From: DASUCS01 sp041166385
GTDB taxonomy: Bacteria > Actinomycetota > Acidimicrobiia > Acidimicrobiales > JACDCH01
Direction of reading: 5' to 3'
Length of the DNA stretch: 64,000 nt
Assembly: GCA_041166385.1 (NCBI GenBank)
Contig: JBEEFW010000035.1
Span: 26,164-90,163 of the forward strand
The notes under the pieces were generated by a model. The model was not told where the DNA came from, searched no databases, and saw only the letters and a program-made list of their open reading frames with translations. Position numbers and translations under genes: made by a program. This document shows positions 49,174 through 58,398 of this stretch, piece by piece; position 1 is the first letter of the stretch, and each line of letters starts with the position of its first letter.

Positions 49174-51383
49174 CCGCCCTCGGAACCGAAGAACACCGCG
49201 CGCACCAAGTCGTCACGCTCGAGCAGGTCGCGCGCCGCGCCTTGGAAGCGCACCTCGCCCTTCTCGAGGAAGATGGCCCGGTCGGCAATCGACAATGCGA
49301 CGTTGAGCGATTGTTCGACGATGAGCATCGTCTGGCCCCGGGCCTTGAGCTCCTCGATGATGGCGAGTAGCCGTTGCACGACGACCGGAGCCAGCCCGAG
49401 TGACAGTTCGTCGATGAGGAGGATCTCGGGGTCGTGGAGCAGCACGCGCCCGAGTGCGAGCATCTGGTTCTGTCCGCCGGAGAGACTGCCGGCGAGCTGC
49501 TTCCGCAGCATGACCAGCTCGGGGAACATCTCGTAGATGCGGTCGACCTTCTCGTCGATCTCCGCCCGCGACTCGCTGTGCAAGCGGGCGCTCACGGCGA
49601 GGTTCTGACCGACGGTGAGGTTCGGGAAGACGCCCTTGCCGCCCGGCAGTTGGACGATTCCCATCTTCGCCCGCATCTCCGGCATCACGTAGGTGACGTT
49701 CTGTCCGTTGAGTCGTATGACGCCGCGCTCAGGTACGGAGAGGCCACTGATCACGCGCAGGATCGTCGACTTGCCGGCGCCGTTGGTGCCGAGGAGCGCG
49801 AGTGTCTCCCCTTTGGCCACCTCGAAGTTGACGTCGAACAGCACCTGGACGGGCCCGTAAGAGAAGTCGATGTCGGCGATCTGAAGTACCGGCGGGGGCG
49901 CGCCACCGGCGGCGCTGCGCTTGTGGTGCTCCTCCTGCTCCTCGAGCAACTCAGAAACAACGAGGGAGAGGTCGTTGCGGATGAACCGAGCCCCGTTCAT
50001 CAGCATCAGGCCACCGATGATGCTGGTCGGCACACCTAGTGCGATGACGGTGCCGCGGGTTCCGATGGAATCAGTGGCGAAGCCGGCAATGATGCCGCCG
50101 CCGAAGCCGCCGATGAAGAAGATGTACATGGTCGTGAGCGACGAGCCCATGCCGCGCAGGCGGTACGGGACCACCGCGTAGAGCACTGGTCCGACCATCG
50201 CGAACGCGGCCGTGATGAGCACCGACTGCGGGATGCCGAGGATCACGAACCATGCTCGGCTGTTGACCGAGTACTGCAACGGGGTGAAGAGCGAGGACGG
50301 CGCGATGAGTGCGCCCACGAGAGCCAGCGCCTTGGCCGGGTTCTGCCGGTACACCTTGTCGAAGTACTTCGCGACGAACGGCAGGATCGGCAACGCGGCG
50401 ATGCCGCTGAGGCTGAGCAACAGCCCGCGATCGAACGCGTCGGTCACATGGAGGTTCTTCTCGAGGTAGAGCGATGCAAGCGTGCCCTGGCTGAAGAGGC
50501 CGAAGCCCAACGCGCAGAATGCGATGAGCACCGTGCGAATCGTGTTGATCTTCTTCAACCGAGCGAAGGCGGCTTCCATCGAGATCGGTGCCGGCTTCGC
50601 CTCCTGGATCACCTCGCCGAGCACGTGTTGCTTCTCGAACTGTCCGCGGGGCGGTTCCTTCATGAAGAACGCGCCGATGGCCACGATCGTCACCGGAATC
50701 CCGAGGGCGTACCAGGCCCATCGCCACCCCTCGGCCCCGCCGGCCCACCCCGCGATCGCCGCGACGAGTACCGGGCTCATGATGCCGATCAGGTGGGCCC
50801 CGCCCTGCATCGCCGCGGACATCCGGGCGCGAACGTTGATCGGATAGGCATCGGCTACCAGCGAGTTGTGCACGGTGATCGTGCTCGCCTTGGTGATGCC
50901 GGTGGCGAAACGGGTCCAGAACAGCATGAAGGCGTTGAGCGCGAAGCCGGAAGCAACGACGAATCCCCCGAAGAAGATGGCGGAGACGCCGACGATCGGG
51001 ACGCGCTTGACCCGGTCCGCCAGCCAGCCCATCGGGACGGCGCCGAGCACGAAGAACGCGGCCGACGCCGTGCCGATGAAGACGATCGCGCCCTCGCTGA
51101 TCCCGAACGTCCGGCGGATCTCGGGCGCAAGGACGTAGATGGCCGCGCCCTCCAACTCGTCCAGCGACACGATGGCGGTGAGCACGATGAACATCAGCCA
51201 GCCGCCCTGGCGCAGCCCTTGACGCAACGACAGCTGCTCGGCGTTCACACCGGGGAGCAGGTCGTCGGGAAAGATGATTTGCTCGCGCGCCTTTTCCTGC
51301 GCGGCTTGGCGGGCGGCCTCTTCGTCCAGGACGGTGGCGGCGAGCGACGCGACAGAGCCGCCCGATGTGTCTCGCTCGTCCAC
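49170..51383 (-). CDS. MFS transporter fused to LivF-type ABC ATPase
   Basis: 737 aa. A soluble N-terminal tail of about 55 residues is followed by a 12-helix MFS domain (about 60-480), with motif A GWLADRVKRVP. A short charged linker (LLEEQEEHHKRSAAGG) leads to a complete LivF ATPase (499-737): Walker A GTNGAGKST, signature LSGGQ, Walker B ILLIDELSLGLAP, D-loop and H-loop (VEQS). The GTG start at 51383 heads the operon. An MFS domain fused to an ABC ATPase is rare; the ATPase presumably pairs with the LivHMG fusion encoded next. Confidence 0.92.
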   Translation of the reverse strand: MDERDTSGGSVASLAATVLDEEAARQAAQEKAREQIIFPDDLLPGVNAEQLSLRQGLRQGGWLMFIVLTAIVSLDELEGAAIYVLAPEIRRTFGISEGAIVFIGTASAAFFVLGAVPMGWLADRVKRVPIVGVSAIFFGGFVVASGFALNAFMLFWTRFATGITKASTITVHNSLVADAYPINVRARMSAAMQGGAHLIGIMSPVLVAAIAGWAGGAEGWRWAWYALGIPVTIVAIGAFFMKEPPRGQFEKQHVLGEVIQEAKPAPISMEAAFARLKKINTIRTVLIAFCALGFGLFSQGTLASLYLEKNLHVTDAFDRGLLLSLSGIAALPILPFVAKYFDKVYRQNPAKALALVGALIAPSSLFTPLQYSVNSRAWFVILGIPQSVLITAAFAMVGPVLYAVVPYRLRGMGSSLTTMYIFFIGGFGGGIIAGFATDSIGTRGTVIALGVPTSIIGGLMLMNGARFIRNDLSLVVSELLEEQEEHHKRSAAGGAPPPVLQIADIDFSYGPVQVLFDVNFEVAKGETLALLGTNGAGKSTILRVISGLSVPERGVIRLNGQNVTYVMPEMRAKMGIVQLPGGKGVFPNLTVGQNLAVSARLHSESRAEIDEKVDRIYEMFPELVMLRKQLAGSLSGGQNQMLALGRVLLHDPEILLIDELSLGLAPVVVQRLLAIIEELKARGQTMLIVEQSLNVALSIADRAIFLEKGEVRFQGAARDLLERDDLVRAVFFGSEGG

Positions 51384-51625
51384 TAGCCCCCCTGATTTTC
51401 CGCGCCGAGCTGTGCGATGGTACTTGCGGCCTTCAGCATGGCTCAGTTCAGCCCCGCCGCGTTGGAAGGGGGACGATGTGCTCGATTCGGTCGGTACGCG
51501 CGCGTGACGCGAACACGCGCGGCGGTGTCGCTACACATCGTCGGGAAGCTCAGGATCCGCTTTCACCTGCCGATGGAGATGGGCGGGGCGTACAGTCGTC
51601 CCACTCCCGCAGCTGAATTCGCACC

Positions 51626-53068
51626 ATGACATCGACGCCGGACACCCTTGCGCAGCCTGCTCCGCTCGTTGCAATGGGCGCGGGTGACCTGCCCGACGAA
51701 GTCTTCAAGATGATCGTCGACATGACGGCGTATCCGTTCGTCGTCATCAACCCTGACGGTCACATCCGGTACGCGGGCGGCTCGATCGAGCGCGTGCTCG
51801 GCTGGCCCGCCGACCAAGTGGCCGGTCGAAACATGGTCGAGTTCCTGCCACCGGATCAGGTCGAGCTCGCGATCGCCGTGATCGCCGAGATCGAAGAGGT
51901 CGACCGCGAGGGTGCCGGTGTTCCCATGGTGTTCCAGCTGCTGCGTCCCGATGGCGAGACGACGTGGGTCGAGATCGGCGCGATCCCGCTGCTCGATGTT
52001 CCGGGCGTCGACTGCATCGTGCTGCGCCAACGCGTGTGGGACTCGCAGCATTGGTTCGATACGTTCCTCGACGCGCTCCTCGCCGACGAGCCGCTCGGCG
52101 ACGTCCTCGCCGCGCTGTGCCGTTCGATCGCCGCCTCGCTCGAAGCCGAGGGTGCGGTCGTGCACTACCAGTTCGATGGCGTCGCGTTCGCCGGAGCCGC
52201 GGGATTCGGTGCGCCGGTCGAGCAGCTGCCGCTCGACGTCGGGCCGTGGTGCGAAGCCGCACTGGCGCACGGGCCCGCCGAGGTCGATCCTGTCAACCTG
52301 CCGTGTTTCGTCGGTGCCCCCGCGATGGCCATGGGACTGCGCACGTGCTGGACGATGCCGATCCCGCTGAGCCAAGGGCTCGCACCCGCGGTGCTGTCGG
52401 TGTGGCGCTCCGAGTCGGGCGCGCCGCTCATGGGTCACCGGCACGCGCTCGATCGGTCGGCCAGGTACGTGCAGCTCGCACTGGTGCGCACGGCCGAACA
52501 CCAGCGGCTTCGGCACCTGGCCGGGCACGATGCGCTCACTGGTGTGGCCAACCGTGCCGAGTTCCGCGACCGCCTCGCCCACGCGCTCGCCATTGGTGAG
52601 AGCGACCTTGCCGTCGCCTTCTGTGACCTCGACGACTTCAAGCCGATCAACGACAACTACGGCCACCGCGTCGGCGACGATGTGCTCGTCGAAGTGGCCA
52701 CGCGGCTGCGAGGGTGCCTGCGGACAGGGGACGAGCTCGCACGGATCGGCGGTGACGAGTTCACCGTGCTGTTGCGCAATGTGCCTGACACGGCCGCCGC
52801 CCGCCACGTTGCCGACCGCCTATTGGCGGCGGCGCGCGACCCGTTCCAAGTCGAAGGCGACGAGGCGAAGATCGGACTATCCGTCGGCATCGCGCTGAGC
52901 GAACCCGGCGCTACCGCCGATGCGCTGCTCGAACGAGCGGACGAAGCGCTCTACGAGGTGAAGCGAGCCGGCGGCGGCGGCGCGCACATTGCCGAAGCAA
53001 TACCGTCACCTGATGGATCTGATCGAGACGCTCCGGACGACGGGCGCCGTCCGCAACTTCCAGTCTGA
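51626..53068 (+). CDS. PAS-GAF-like-GGDEF diguanylate cyclase
   Basis: 480 aa. A PAS domain (about 24-140, IVDMTAYPFVVINPDGHIRYA), a GAF-like region (about 150-290) and a GGDEF domain with the active-site GGDEF at 375-379 and an I-site RTGD at 366-369. Both catalysis and product inhibition should be intact. It would make c-di-GMP in response to a bound ligand. It is cytoplasmic, without a TM segment. The C-terminal end overlaps the nitroreductase gene by 56 nt. Confidence 0.92.
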   Translation: MTSTPDTLAQPAPLVAMGAGDLPDEVFKMIVDMTAYPFVVINPDGHIRYAGGSIERVLGWPADQVAGRNMVEFLPPDQVELAIAVIAEIEEVDREGAGVPMVFQLLRPDGETTWVEIGAIPLLDVPGVDCIVLRQRVWDSQHWFDTFLDALLADEPLGDVLAALCRSIAASLEAEGAVVHYQFDGVAFAGAAGFGAPVEQLPLDVGPWCEAALAHGPAEVDPVNLPCFVGAPAMAMGLRTCWTMPIPLSQGLAPAVLSVWRSESGAPLMGHRHALDRSARYVQLALVRTAEHQRLRHLAGHDALTGVANRAEFRDRLAHALAIGESDLAVAFCDLDDFKPINDNYGHRVGDDVLVEVATRLRGCLRTGDELARIGGDEFTVLLRNVPDTAAARHVADRLLAAARDPFQVEGDEAKIGLSVGIALSEPGATADALLERADEALYEVKRAGGGGAHIAEAIPSPDGSDRDAPDDGRRPQLPV

Positions 53069-53690
53069 CGCCATCGCGGACGAGGTCGTCTACCGCATCC
53101 TCGACAACGCGCGGTTCGCGCCGAGCGGCGGAAACCGACAGGGCTGGCGCGTCGTCGTGGTCAACGACCCTGCCACTCGTAGGGCGCTACGCGATCTGTA
53201 CCTGCCGACGTGGTACGAGTACCTCGCGCAACGGATGGTCGGTCTCACGCCGTGGGCGCCTATCACCGATCGAGATGCGGAAGCGCGCGCCATCGAGTCG
53301 GCCCGTGACATGCAAGCCGGCGAAGGCTTCCCTGAGGATCTCGATCAGGTGCCGGTGCTTCTCGTCGTGCTGGCCGACCTGCGAGCCTTGGCGGCCGTTG
53401 ATCGCGACTTGCCGCGCTACACGTTCGCCGGTGGCGCGTCGGTGTACCCGTTCGTGTGGAACGTGCTGCTCGCCGCCCGCGAAGAAGGCCTCGGCGGTGT
53501 GGTGACGACGATGGCCATCGGCATGGAGGACGACGTCAAGACGCTGCTCGACGCCCCCGACGAGCTCGCCGTGGCGGCGGTGGTGGCGCTCGGCCGGCCG
53601 GTACATCAGCCGCGCAAGCTCACGCGTGAGCCCGTCGAGGCGTTCGCCACGATCGACCGCGTCACAGGACCAGCGTTCAGGGGTACATGA
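53013..53690 (+). CDS. Nitroreductase-family flavoprotein
   Basis: 225 aa. MDLIETLRTTGAVRNFQSDAI starts the FMN-binding fold; RFAPSGGNRQGWRVVVV contacts the FMN; LVVLADLRAL, then GGASVYPFVWNVLLAAREEGLGGVVTTM and the closing VAAVVALGRP complete it. It reduces nitro or quinone-like substrates with NAD(P)H. The ATG at 53013 lies inside the GGDEF gene, and no strong ribosome binding site is visible, so coupling is likely. Next gene 6 bp downstream. Confidence 0.88.
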   Translation: MDLIETLRTTGAVRNFQSDAIADEVVYRILDNARFAPSGGNRQGWRVVVVNDPATRRALRDLYLPTWYEYLAQRMVGLTPWAPITDRDAEARAIESARDMQAGEGFPEDLDQVPVLLVVLADLRALAAVDRDLPRYTFAGGASVYPFVWNVLLAAREEGLGGVVTTMAIGMEDDVKTLLDAPDELAVAAVVALGRPVHQPRKLTREPVEAFATIDRVTGPAFRGT

Positions 53691-53696
53691 GCCGGC

Positions 53697-54458
53697 ATGG
53701 CTCGCGCCCGCGTCGGTTGCTCGGGATGGATGTACAAGGACTGGCGCGGGATCGTCTATCCGCAGGAGCTTCCGGCTCGTCGCTGGTTCGAGCACTACAC
53801 GACGCTGTTCGACACCGTTGAGCTGAACAACACCTTCTATCGGCTGCCACCGCCATCGACTGTCGAGTCGTGGGCGGCTCAGGCGCCGCCCGGCTTCCTC
53901 TACGCGTTGAAGCTCGGCCAGTTCGGCTCGCACCGTATGAAGCTGCGCGACGCGGCGTCGTGGCTACCCAACCATCTCGATCGGGCGGAGCGTCTCGGTC
54001 CCGCACTCGGCCCGACGCTCGTGCAGCTACCGCCGCGGTGGAAGCGCAACGTCGAACGGCTCGATGAGTTCCTGTCCGTGGCTCCGAGGACGATGCGCTG
54101 GGCGGTCGAGTTGCGCGACCCGACGTGGGTGCACGACGACGTGTTCTCCTTGCTCCGCGCGCACGGCGCCGCGCTCTGCATCCACGATCTCCTTCCCGAT
54201 CATCCCTGGGAACTCACGACCGACTGGACGTACGTCCGCTTTCATGGGCCGAACGCGCTCGAGCAGAAGTATTGGGGCCGCTATGGCGCCCGTCGCCTCG
54301 CACCGGTCGCGGAGCGGCTTCAGTCATGGCTCGACGACGGACGCGACGTGTACGCGTACTTCAACAACGACTACGAGGGCCATGCGGTGAAGGACGCGCA
54401 ATGGCTCCGCGGCCGGTTGCGCAACTCAGACGCGGAGCGCCGCGACGCGCTGGGCTAA
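53697..54458 (+). CDS. DUF72 (YecE-like) protein
   Basis: 253 aa, TIM-barrel-like DUF72 family. VGCSGWMYKDWRGIVYP, then NNTFYRLPP, FLYALKLGQF, LVQLPPRW and VYAYFNNDYEGHAVKDA are the conserved landmarks. Function unknown; metal-dependent carbohydrate- or nucleic-acid-related roles have been suggested for the fold. Its end overlaps the cyclase gene by 33 nt on the other strand. Confidence 0.88.
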   Translation: MARARVGCSGWMYKDWRGIVYPQELPARRWFEHYTTLFDTVELNNTFYRLPPPSTVESWAAQAPPGFLYALKLGQFGSHRMKLRDAASWLPNHLDRAERLGPALGPTLVQLPPRWKRNVERLDEFLSVAPRTMRWAVELRDPTWVHDDVFSLLRAHGAALCIHDLLPDHPWELTTDWTYVRFHGPNALEQKYWGRYGARRLAPVAERLQSWLDDGRDVYAYFNNDYEGHAVKDAQWLRGRLRNSDAERRDALG

Positions 54459-57400
54459 CACTGGCATGCCGACGTCCGTCGCGAGTGCGGCCGCTTGGGC
54501 CAGCAACTCGTCGGCGCGGTCATCGTCGCGGCCGGACGACTTCAGCATGCTGGCGAACTCGTACGCGGTTCGTGCCAGCCACGGTCGGGCGCCCATCTTT
54601 TCGTTCATGTCGAGCGCGGCCTCGAAGTGTCTTTCGGCGTCGTCCCAGAGCTCCATCGTGACCGCAAGCATCGCAAGGTAGTGAGAGGCGGCCCCGATAC
54701 TTCCCCAGCCGAAACCGACCTGGATGTTGCGACCCGCGTAAGGCAGCAGCGCCGCGTAAAGCACCTGAGCCCGCTCGGCGTCGCGGAGGTACGAGCACGC
54801 CTCCGTGGCCAACGCCAGATTGAGCGTGTACGTGACCGGCGTCTCGAGCAACTCCGTGAAGTCGTTCGTTGCCAAGCGTTCGAACAGGTCGTGCACCTCA
54901 TCCCGCTGGTCCAGTTCGGTGAGCAGCATGGCCAACCCCGCCCGCCAGCCGACGATTTCGGGATTCTCGGCGATGAGCGCCCGGATCGGCGGCTCGACCT
55001 CCTCACACCGCCCTTGCTCGCGGCGCACTATGAAGAACTGGACGCCGAACATCTGAAGGGCCATCTCATCGCTGACTCCGCGATGATCGGCGAACCAGGC
55101 CATCAACCGAGCCTCGGCCGCCTCGAGGTCGCCCGAGAACAGCTCCAGCACCGTGCGAAAGACCTGTGCCCAGAGCGCCATTCCCCGTTCGTGTGTCTGT
55201 TTGCTGACGAACTCGAGGCCGTCAGCGGCAGCGGTGCTGCCTTGAATGTCGCCCAACTCGAGGAGGTCCGCGAACCGGTACACGTCGCCGAAGCCGATGG
55301 TCTGGCCGGTCTCCAGCCGAGCCATTTCCTCAGCGATCGCCAGCCGCTCTTCGACGTTCGCCGGCCCCCAGTTGGCGTCGTGGTGAACGCTCAATGCCTC
55401 GACCAACGCCTCTCGGTCGTCGATCCGCCGGGCAATCGCAACGGCCTCGGCGGCCAGTGCGATCCGTCGCTCCGGGTCATTGATGACGGGTAAAGCCCGC
55501 CCGAGGAGCGAGAGAACGCGGGCCCGGAGCGGGCTGTCGGTCCTCGGAAGCCATCGCAGCGCCTCCTCGAGCAAGCTGGCGGAGACGTCGTTCGGCACGG
55601 GCGGGGCACCGACTGCCGACGCGACGGCGGCCCGCGCGAACAACTCGCTGTTGTCGAGTGCCCTTGCAATTCGCGCGGCTTCCGCGGCCAGCTCAACCGC
55701 TTCGTCGAGCCGCCCGATCGCGTTGTACGCGTTGGCCAGGCCGGTCAGCAGAGCGATGCGGATCCTCTCCGTCGAAACTCCGGCCTCGTCGAGCACCTCG
55801 ATGCCGCGGGTGTAGTGCACCGCCGCGTCGTCTTGTGCCAGCGCGACACACGCCTCGTCACCAGCTCGGCAGGCGTAGTCAGCGGCCTTCTCCACGTCTC
55901 CCATCGCTGCGGCTTCACAGAAGTGGTGGGCGAGGGCCGCGAGCGGCGGGTCCGGTCGGCGCTCGAGCGCTTCGCCAATGCGCTTGTGCAGACGGGTCCG
56001 GCGGCTCGTACTCAGTTCCTCGTAGAGCGACTCGCGAACCAGCGCATGCGCATACATGAAGCAGTCGGGCTTCGATGGCATCTCGACGACAAGCCGGGCC
56101 GCGGCCGCGATCTCGAGCGCGTCGACCACATCGTCCTCGGCGAGATCATCGACTTCGGCCACCAGGCGCAAGTCGAACTCGCGGCCGATGACCGCGGCGG
56201 TGCGCAGCACGCGGTTGACGTCGTCGGCGAGGCGGTTGAGCCGGTGACCGATCACCTCCCGCACCCCTTCCGGTATACCGAGATGCGCGACGTCACCTTC
56301 GAAGGACCACTGGCCCTCGCGCTCGAAGATGGCCCCGCTCTCGGCGAGATGGCGGAGGACCTGTCCGACGAAGAACGGGTTTCCTTCCGTTTCGCTGTGC
56401 ACGGCCCGCGCGAGCGACGCGCCATCATCTCCGAGTCGTTGTCCGGCGGCCGCCTCGACGAACGCCTCGACGCCCGCGAGGTCGAGTCCAGACAGCATGA
56501 GTCGGTCGACGGCGTCGAGTCGGCGGAAGTCCGCAAGCATTTCGGCGAGCGGGTGGGTTCTCGCGAGGTCAGTATCGCGGTACGTGCCGATCACGAGCAG
56601 CGCCGTGGGTTCGGTGCCGCGCAGGAGGTGACGCAGGAGCATCAAGGTGCCTTTGTCTGCCCAGTGCAGGTCGTCGAGGATGAGGACGACGCCGCCACCT
56701 TCAGCCGCGATGCTCAGGAGATTGGTAGCGGCTTCGAACAAGCGATGGCGTTCGACGTCGGGATCGGCGCGCAGGGGCTCACCGGCGTCGGGGGCGCGTA
56801 GCGCGAGATCGGGCACGATGCGAGTGAGCTCGCCCCCAAAAGCGGCCACGTGTCGGTCCACCACCTCGCCGTCGCACGTCGCGAGGAGGTACGTGACCGC
56901 TTCGACGAACGGCCGGTACGCGAGGCCGACATGCTCATCGCATGCGCCGTACAAAATTGTGGCGCCACCCTCCTGCGTTCGTGCGGCGAGCTCGCGTACG
57001 AGTCGGGTTTTGCCGATACCAGGTTCGCCCGCGACGAGCACGGCACGGCGCTTGCCCTCGAGGCTCTGCTTCCACGCCGTCAACAAGGTCTCGCCTTCGA
57101 AGTCGCGCCCGACGAAGAACGGTCCGCCCATCGACGCGAGCAGGGGCGGCAGCTGAGCATCGGCTTGCTCTGGTTCCCAGCCGATCTCGACGACCGCGAC
57201 CGGGTCGGGCAGGCCCTTCAACGTCATCGACCCGCGACTGGTGTACTCGAGACGGCTGCGTCCACCGCCGAGCGCACGAACGACCTCGGTCGCGAGGATC
57301 TGCCCTGCCGCGGCGACCGCGCACAACCGTGCTGCCTCGACCACCGGTGGCCCGAACCAGTCGCCGTCCTCGCTGGTTGCCTCCCCGATCGCAAGGCCGA

Positions 57401-57686
57401 TGCGGATCGCGACGTGTCCACTCGGATGGTGCCGGGCGAATCGCTCCGTACGCCGTTGCAATCCGACTGCGCACACCGCGCCATCCGAGGGCCGGTCAAA
57501 CGCCACCATGAGACCGTCACCGGTGTTCTTCACCTCGCGACCCTCATGTGCCGCGATGACCTCTCGCAATGACTGGAAATGGGTGCGCCGAAGCTCGTCC
57601 GCGGCGGCCGGTCCGAGCTCGCTGGCCAGTCGCGTGGAATCGACCAAGTCGGTGAAGAGGATCGTGACCAACCCCACCTGAGTCAC
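54426..57686 (-). CDS. Class III nucleotidyl cyclase-AAA ATPase-TPR regulator
   Basis: 1086 aa from the GTG at 57686. Domains in order: class III cyclase homology domain (about 5-165; FTDLVDS, NTGDG with Asp13 and Asp57, FGPPVVEAARLC), an AAA/NB-ARC-type ATPase with Walker A GEPGIGKT at 220-227 and LILDDLHWAD for Walker B, then a long helical TPR-like tail to residue 1086. Typical of actinobacterial LuxR-like/cyclase regulators. Catalytic function of the cyclase domain is unproven. A start at 57722 would overlap the divergent gene, so I prefer 57686. Confidence 0.88.
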   Translation of the reverse strand: MTQVGLVTILFTDLVDSTRLASELGPAAADELRRTHFQSLREVIAAHEGREVKNTGDGLMVAFDRPSDGAVCAVGLQRRTERFARHHPSGHVAIRIGLAIGEATSEDGDWFGPPVVEAARLCAVAAAGQILATEVVRALGGGRSRLEYTSRGSMTLKGLPDPVAVVEIGWEPEQADAQLPPLLASMGGPFFVGRDFEGETLLTAWKQSLEGKRRAVLVAGEPGIGKTRLVRELAARTQEGGATILYGACDEHVGLAYRPFVEAVTYLLATCDGEVVDRHVAAFGGELTRIVPDLALRAPDAGEPLRADPDVERHRLFEAATNLLSIAAEGGGVVLILDDLHWADKGTLMLLRHLLRGTEPTALLVIGTYRDTDLARTHPLAEMLADFRRLDAVDRLMLSGLDLAGVEAFVEAAAGQRLGDDGASLARAVHSETEGNPFFVGQVLRHLAESGAIFEREGQWSFEGDVAHLGIPEGVREVIGHRLNRLADDVNRVLRTAAVIGREFDLRLVAEVDDLAEDDVVDALEIAAAARLVVEMPSKPDCFMYAHALVRESLYEELSTSRRTRLHKRIGEALERRPDPPLAALAHHFCEAAAMGDVEKAADYACRAGDEACVALAQDDAAVHYTRGIEVLDEAGVSTERIRIALLTGLANAYNAIGRLDEAVELAAEAARIARALDNSELFARAAVASAVGAPPVPNDVSASLLEEALRWLPRTDSPLRARVLSLLGRALPVINDPERRIALAAEAVAIARRIDDREALVEALSVHHDANWGPANVEERLAIAEEMARLETGQTIGFGDVYRFADLLELGDIQGSTAAADGLEFVSKQTHERGMALWAQVFRTVLELFSGDLEAAEARLMAWFADHRGVSDEMALQMFGVQFFIVRREQGRCEEVEPPIRALIAENPEIVGWRAGLAMLLTELDQRDEVHDLFERLATNDFTELLETPVTYTLNLALATEACSYLRDAERAQVLYAALLPYAGRNIQVGFGWGSIGAASHYLAMLAVTMELWDDAERHFEAALDMNEKMGARPWLARTAYEFASMLKSSGRDDDRADELLAQAAALATDVGMPVLAQRVAALRV

Positions 57687-57714
57687 GGCTTCATCATCCC
57701 TCGTACGCTCGGGT

Positions 57715-58398
57715 GTGCGCATCGTGAGCCTCGTGCCGTCGGCGACCGAGACGTTGTTGGCCTGGAGCATCCGGCCGGTCGCCTGCACTCGGTTCTGTGA
57801 GCAGCCGTCGCTCCGGGCTGTCGGGGGCACGAAGGACCCCGACATCGAGGCCATCGTCGGGCTGCGACCCGACCTCGTGGTGGTCGACGAGGAGGAGAAC
57901 CGCCGAGAGGATCATGCTGCGCTCGTGGCCGCTGGTCTGGACGTCCACGTCCTGGCGGTGCGCAGTGTCGCCGACGTCGACGCGCAACTCGGCCCGCTCG
58001 CGGCGCGCGTGGGGGCTCGCTGGGACCCGATCGGGACCGTCGCGGCGCGGCCGCACCGCGCGTCGGCGTTCGTCCCGATCTGGCGGCGCCCGTGGATGGC
58101 GCTCGGTGCACCCACGTACGGCACTTCGTTGCTGACCACGCTCGGCATCGACAACGTGTTCGCCACGGAGGCATATCCCGAAGTCACGCTCGACGACGCG
58201 CGGGCACGAATTCCGGATGTCGTGCTCGCGCCGAGCGAGCCGTATCCGTTCGGCGAACGGCAACGTGAGGAACTCGAGTCCGTCGCACCGGTGGTCTTCG
58301 TCGACGGCAAGGACCTCTTCTGGTGGGGCATGCGTACCAAGGACGCGATCGGACGTCTCGACGTGGCTATTGCCGAGGTGCCAGCTCAGCCAGGTTGA
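57715..58398 (+). CDS. BtuF-like helical-backbone binding protein
   Basis: 227 aa. MRIVSLVPSATETLLAW, then ALRPDLVVVDEEENRRED-like (GLRPDLVVV), TYGTSLLTTLGIDNVF and DARARIPDVVLAPSEPYPFG are the hallmarks of BtuF/cobalamin-type periplasmic metal receptors. There is no signal peptide, so this may be a cytoplasmic or moonlighting member, as annotated in other actinobacteria. No BtuCD genes are near. It is divergent from the cyclase gene and its 3' end overlaps the convergent gene by 32 nt. Confidence 0.8.
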   Translation: MRIVSLVPSATETLLAWSIRPVACTRFCEQPSLRAVGGTKDPDIEAIVGLRPDLVVVDEEENRREDHAALVAAGLDVHVLAVRSVADVDAQLGPLAARVGARWDPIGTVAARPHRASAFVPIWRRPWMALGAPTYGTSLLTTLGIDNVFATEAYPEVTLDDARARIPDVVLAPSEPYPFGERQREELESVAPVVFVDGKDLFWWGMRTKDAIGRLDVAIAEVPAQPG

